In this document: one piece after another, positions 61,347 to 64,000 of the stretch
Position numbering within the stretch: the first letter of the stretch is position 1
How the letters are laid out: each line of letters begins with the position of its first letter
Source of the DNA: Chryseobacterium cucumeris
GTDB taxonomy: Bacteria > Bacteroidota > Bacteroidia > Flavobacteriales > Weeksellaceae
Assembly (NCBI RefSeq): GCF_001593385.1
Contig: NZ_LUVZ01000001.1
Location: forward strand, 186,001-250,000
Length of the DNA: 64,000 nt
Direction: 5' to 3'
Position numbers and translations under genes: made by a program
Notes under the pieces: generated by a model
What the model was told of the DNA's origin: nothing
Seen by the model: only the letters and a program-made list of their open reading frames with translations
The model's database searches: none

Positions 61347-61943
61347 CTAATATAAGATTTTACGATTTTCAATTCTTACGATTTTATCTCGTTCCATATG
61401 TTTAATAGTCCTTATTGCTGTTTCCACACAAAGACCTGTAAGGCTAGCCATTTGCTGCCTTGTTAATGGAATCAGGAATGAATATGGACGTGCATCTTTC
61501 TGAAAGCTCTTCAAATAATCCATAAGCCCCCTAAGCCTGATGGATGGGTTTTGAGAAGAAAGATTCTGCATCATAATAAATTTATAATAAAGGCGTTCAG
61601 AAAGAAAACTGTTAACCTCCATATATAATTCAGGGTTCTGGTTTAGTAAATTAAAAAAAATGGATTTATGAAGTCTTAGAACACTGCATTCTGTAATGGC
61701 TTCAGCATTCATAGGATAAGGTTTCTCTATGAACAGAATAGATTCTCCACAGCTTTCTCCATCGGATAAAATGTTCTGAATAAATTCTTTTCCTTCTTCG
61801 TTATAATTATTAAGCTTAACTTCTCCTTTAATAATCTGGTAATAATAATTAGGGATATCCCCTTCGTAGAATATCACTTCTGAAGGGGTATAATGTCTCG
61901 TTTCTGCTCCCGCTGAAATCAAAATGTTTTCGTCGATAACCAT
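61347..61943 (-). CDS. Crp/Fnr family regulator
   Basis: A 198-residue paralog of the downstream gene. It has GKEFIQNILSDGESCGESI in the beta-roll and the HTH LTRQQMASLTGLCVETAIRT, with the same Glu and Arg contact residues. The Cys of GESCGES and GLCVET are not placed like an FeS ligand set. The two genes are a tandem duplication and may form heterodimers or divide a stress regulon. Confidence 0.92.
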   Translation of the reverse strand: MVIDENILISAGAETRHYTPSEVIFYEGDIPNYYYQIIKGEVKLNNYNEEGKEFIQNILSDGESCGESILFIEKPYPMNAEAITECSVLRLHKSIFFNLLNQNPELYMEVNSFLSERLYYKFIMMQNLSSQNPSIRLRGLMDYLKSFQKDARPYSFLIPLTRQQMASLTGLCVETAIRTIKHMERDKIVRIENRKILY

Positions 61944-62202
61944 AATAGTTGTTTTTGGTGTTGTTTTCTTCTTCTCCTCTTCTCAGTCTTAGTAAAAATA
62001 TTGGTAATCGATAGTAATGTGCATGCAAAAACCGCACCTTAATTATTACTCCTAAAGTTAAAAAACGTTAAAAAATTTAACAACTTCAAGTGTTTTTATA
62101 TTTATTGATTAGATATCACTACTAAAAGTGTAATTAAATTGCTTTTTTGATACCACATTTTTAAATCTGTGGTTTTGATAGTATGTCGGAAAACAAAATA
62201 GT
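61944..62202. other. spacer upstream of the tandem regulators
   Basis: Together with the terminator that follows, about 315 bp without a gene. It must hold the promoter of the regulator pair. No clear -7 box or Fnr-like site was found. Confidence 0.4.
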
Positions 62203-62235
62203 AAAACCCGTTTTCACTTATTGAAAACGGGTTTT
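62203..62235 (-). terminator. terminator after small lipoprotein gene
   Basis: Stem AAAACCCGTTTTCA / TGAAAACGGGTTTT with a 5-base loop. It follows the lipoprotein stop at 62260 on the minus strand. Confidence 0.85.
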
Positions 62236-62259
62236 TCAAAGTAATTACATAAAAAGTTG

Positions 62260-62493
62260 CTACTTTTTTGGGATTTTGTTTTTATGGGCTCCTATAGTAT
62301 CTGTAAGTTTTTTTGAGGAAACCGTATCACGATGGATTGTATCGGAAGGGATTGGGCTTACAGGAGAAACGGAATTCGTCCTTATGGTATCAGCTATGAT
62401 TGTGTCTGTAGCTACATGTGTTTCTGTCCTCGATTCTTTTTTGCAGCTCAGGACAATAAATCCTATAAGCAGACTTGACATAATAAACTTCAT
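62260..62493 (-). CDS. small lipoprotein, Thr/Asp-rich
   Basis: A 77-residue lipoprotein: signal MKFIMSSLLIGFIVLSC (lipobox LSC, Cys17), then a Thr/Ser/Asp-rich chain with repeated DTI (ATDTIIADTIR, SDTIHRDTV) and a basic end (KNKIPKK). No domain. Its promoter holds a Crp/Fnr-type site, so it may belong to the same regulon as the KGG gene. Confidence 0.75.
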   Translation of the reverse strand: MKFIMSSLLIGFIVLSCKKESRTETHVATDTIIADTIRTNSVSPVSPIPSDTIHRDTVSSKKLTDTIGAHKNKIPKK

Positions 62494-62518
62494 AATGCTC
62501 TATTTTGTGGTGATATAT

Positions 62519-62562
62519 CAAAGGTAGACTATTGTGAAGCAGATTCTTATGACTTAAATCAT
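62519..62562 (-). promoter_or_regulatory. lipoprotein promoter with Crp/Fnr-type site
   Basis: ATGACTTAAATCAT (62549-62562; TGA-n6-TCA, palindromic apart from the centre) is centred 29.5 bp from the first T of the minus-strand -7 box TACCTTTG (62519-62526). The leader to the start at 62493 is about 20 nt. Confidence 0.65.
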
Positions 62563-62578
62563 AATGCTTTATATTTAA

Positions 62579-63472
62579 TTATTTCGCAAACTTCTTAGTT
62601 CCTGCAACACATAAGATCACCCCTACTGTCACCCCTAGCATTCCTACACTTACCTGCTCATGAAGAAGCCATGCAGCCAATGCCAGCCCAAAGAAAGGTT
62701 GAAGTAACTGCAGCTGGCCAACAGTAGCTATTCCTCCCTGTGCTAATCCTTTATACCAGAATATAAATCCAATAAACATACTGAAAAGAGAAATATAAGC
62801 CATTCCAAACCATCCCTGAAAACTGACATTTTGAATATCAGCCGGAAAATAAATAAAAAATAAAGGAATCATTACAGGCAGCGCCAATACCAAAGCCCAC
62901 GAAATCACCTGCCATCCGCCTAATGTCTTGGATAATTTAGCTCCTTCAGCATAACCCATACCACATAAAATAACGGCAAGCAGCATCAGAATATCTCCAA
63001 TAGGTGATGCAGATATTCCTTGTGAAACAGCATAGCCAATCACCAAAAGGCTTCCTACAATCGAAAAAAGCCAAAATATAGGATGAGGTCTTTCACCACC
63101 ACGCATCACACCAAATACAGCAGTAGCCAAAGGTAACATTCCCAGAAATACAATAGAATGCGCTGAAGTAAGATATTGAAGCGCTAATGCTGAAAGAAGA
63201 GGAAACCCTACCACACAGCCAAGAGAAACCAATAATAATGGAATCAAATCTTTTTTGACAGGACGTTTTTCTTTCCCAAGCCATAATACGATAAGCGCCA
63301 GGACTCCGGCAACAGCTGCACGAACAATCGTTACAAAAGTAGGACTCATTTCCATTACAGCTAATTTAGTGGCCGGCAAACCGCCGCTAAATAAAACTAC
63401 ACCTATAAATCCATTGATCCAGCCACTTATATTTTCATCTTTTGATAGTTGCTTTGTCATCATTTTATTCAA
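62579..63472 (-). CDS. EamA/DMT family transporter
   Basis: A 297-residue inner-membrane protein with ten helices in two EamA repeats (about 10-140 and 155-290). Typical are PTFVTIVRAAVAGVLALIVL in the first and GWFGMAYISLFSMFIGFIFW in the second. Substrate unknown; many act on amino acids or metabolites. It is divergent from a MocR regulator (start 63560), which probably controls it. Alternative starts at codons 4 or 5. Confidence 0.92.
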   Translation of the reverse strand: MNKMMTKQLSKDENISGWINGFIGVVLFSGGLPATKLAVMEMSPTFVTIVRAAVAGVLALIVLWLGKEKRPVKKDLIPLLLVSLGCVVGFPLLSALALQYLTSAHSIVFLGMLPLATAVFGVMRGGERPHPIFWLFSIVGSLLVIGYAVSQGISASPIGDILMLLAVILCGMGYAEGAKLSKTLGGWQVISWALVLALPVMIPLFFIYFPADIQNVSFQGWFGMAYISLFSMFIGFIFWYKGLAQGGIATVGQLQLLQPFFGLALAAWLLHEQVSVGMLGVTVGVILCVAGTKKFAK

Positions 63473-63488
63473 GCTTTTAATTAATATT

Positions 63489-63496
63489 CAAAATTA
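63489..63496 (-). promoter_or_regulatory. -7 box of EamA transporter gene
   Basis: TAATTTTG on the minus strand, 17 bp upstream of the start. No matching -33 box. Related sequences ACACAGTATCAG and GCACAGTTTAAC between the two genes might be MocR direct repeats. Confidence 0.35.
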
Positions 63497-63559
63497 GAAA
63501 GGATAATTAAATAAACACAGTATCAGTTTTGTATATTTACATGAGCACAGTTTAACAAT

Positions 63560-64000
63560 ATGAGTAAAGAATTTTTATATACGGAAATTGCAGACGGAAT
63601 TGCAGGACAGATCAGAAATGGGATTCTAAAGACAGGAGACAAGCTTCCTTCTGTAAGAATGCTATGCCAGGAACATCAGGTGAGTATGAATACTGCCAAG
63701 CGTGTTTTTCTCGAACTGGAATCACAGTCTTTAGTAGAATCTAAACCACAGTCTGGGTATTTTGTAAGCCAGCTGCTCTCTGCAAAACTTCCTTTACCTG
63801 AGGTAAGCCGCCCATCATTGATCGCCAATAATGATGAACCGGATGAACTGATCAGTAAGGTATATGAAAATATGGGTAAAAAGGATCTTACCTTTTTCTC
63901 TATAGGAATTCCATCAGGAGCTCTCTTACCTCAGGCTAAACTTAAGAAAGAAATTGTAAACGCCACAAGGGAATTAAAAGACGGTGGTACAGAATATGAA
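63560..64000 (+). CDS. MocR-type regulator (partial)
   Basis: The 5' part (147 residues) of a GntR-aminotransferase fusion; the rest lies outside the window. The winged helix has GQIRNGILKTGDKLPSVRML and VSMNTAKRVFLELESQ, the latter being the recognition helix, and the linker to the aminotransferase part starts around residue 80. Divergent from the EamA transporter, so transporter control by an amino acid or PLP signal is likely. It is shorter in the linker than the MocR at 47789. Confidence 0.9.
   Translation, partial: MSKEFLYTEIADGIAGQIRNGILKTGDKLPSVRMLCQEHQVSMNTAKRVFLELESQSLVESKPQSGYFVSQLLSAKLPLPEVSRPSLIANNDEPDELISKVYENMGKKDLTFFSIGIPSGALLPQAKLKKEIVNATRELKDGGTEYE

Noticed and set aside
1..64000. 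tRNA, rRNA, CRISPR arrays, transposases and prophage genes
   Set aside because: None was found on reading the window; the only short repeats are the intergenic elements listed and the codon repeats of the KGG gene.

Overview
The window comes from a member of the Flavobacteriaceae (Bacteroidota), most likely Chryseobacterium or a close relative. The DNA is AT-rich. Promoters are of the Bacteroidota type (TAnnTTTG near -7, sometimes TTTG near -33) and gene starts are preceded by A-rich leaders rather than strong Shine-Dalgarno sites. The gene families (GLPGLI, ligase-associated repair, DUF6766, large catalase, KGG stress protein) fit this group. No rRNA, tRNA, CRISPR array, insertion sequence or prophage was seen. 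The ends cut two genes: a PepSY membrane protein on the left and a MocR-type regulator on the right.

Region 1 (1-14700) is an iron-acquisition locus. A tightly packed minus-strand operon encodes a PLP decarboxylase, a NIS synthetase fused to an acetyltransferase-type domain, an N-hydroxylase, a second NIS synthetase, a MATE exporter, an acyl carrier protein, an adenylating ligase, a TonB receptor and a PepSY protein. A 2-oxoglutarate dioxygenase of the lysine-hydroxylase type is divergent from it. The parts predict a citrate hydroxamate siderophore built on hydroxylated cadaverine, matching what I recall of the chryseochelins. The divergent promoters share one Fur-like box.

Region 2 (14700-19980) holds a secreted esterase, an unusual KSIII-like protein that keeps the active Cys but lacks the usual His and Asn, a Crp/Fnr regulator, a GNAT enzyme, a frameshifted nucleosidase and a DsbA-family protein. 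Region 3 (19980-33860) is a set of small metabolic and regulatory units: two MFS transporters, HxlR, an MBL hydrolase, a CAT-like acyltransferase, several dehydrogenases, a second Crp/Fnr regulator, AraC, GlcG and an S41 protease.

Region 4 (34110-40780) is the ligase-associated DNA repair cassette (MBL exonuclease, ATP-dependent ligase, Lhr-like helicase, PdeM) with a phosphoglycerate mutase gene between helicase and PdeM. Region 5 (40780-51420) has a frameshifted GLPGLI gene next to a small leader-peptide gene, an MFS/TetR pair, small membrane proteins, a DHDPS-family lyase with cupin and thioredoxin under a divergent MocR regulator, and a flavodoxin-RidA fusion beside an AraC regulator.

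Region 6 (51400-62500) is a stress cluster on the minus strand: DUF6766, a FAD/Rieske oxidoreductase, a small lipoprotein, two SDRs, CinA, a large catalase, two unknown small proteins, a DUF892 ferritin-like protein, an acidic/RG-rich KGG protein, two tandem Crp/Fnr regulators and a lipoprotein. Three promoters (upstream of 28885, 60471 and 62493) carry a TGA-N6-TCA dyad at exactly the same distance from the -7 box, the class II activator position for Crp/Fnr proteins, so the regulators encoded here probably control genes in this window.
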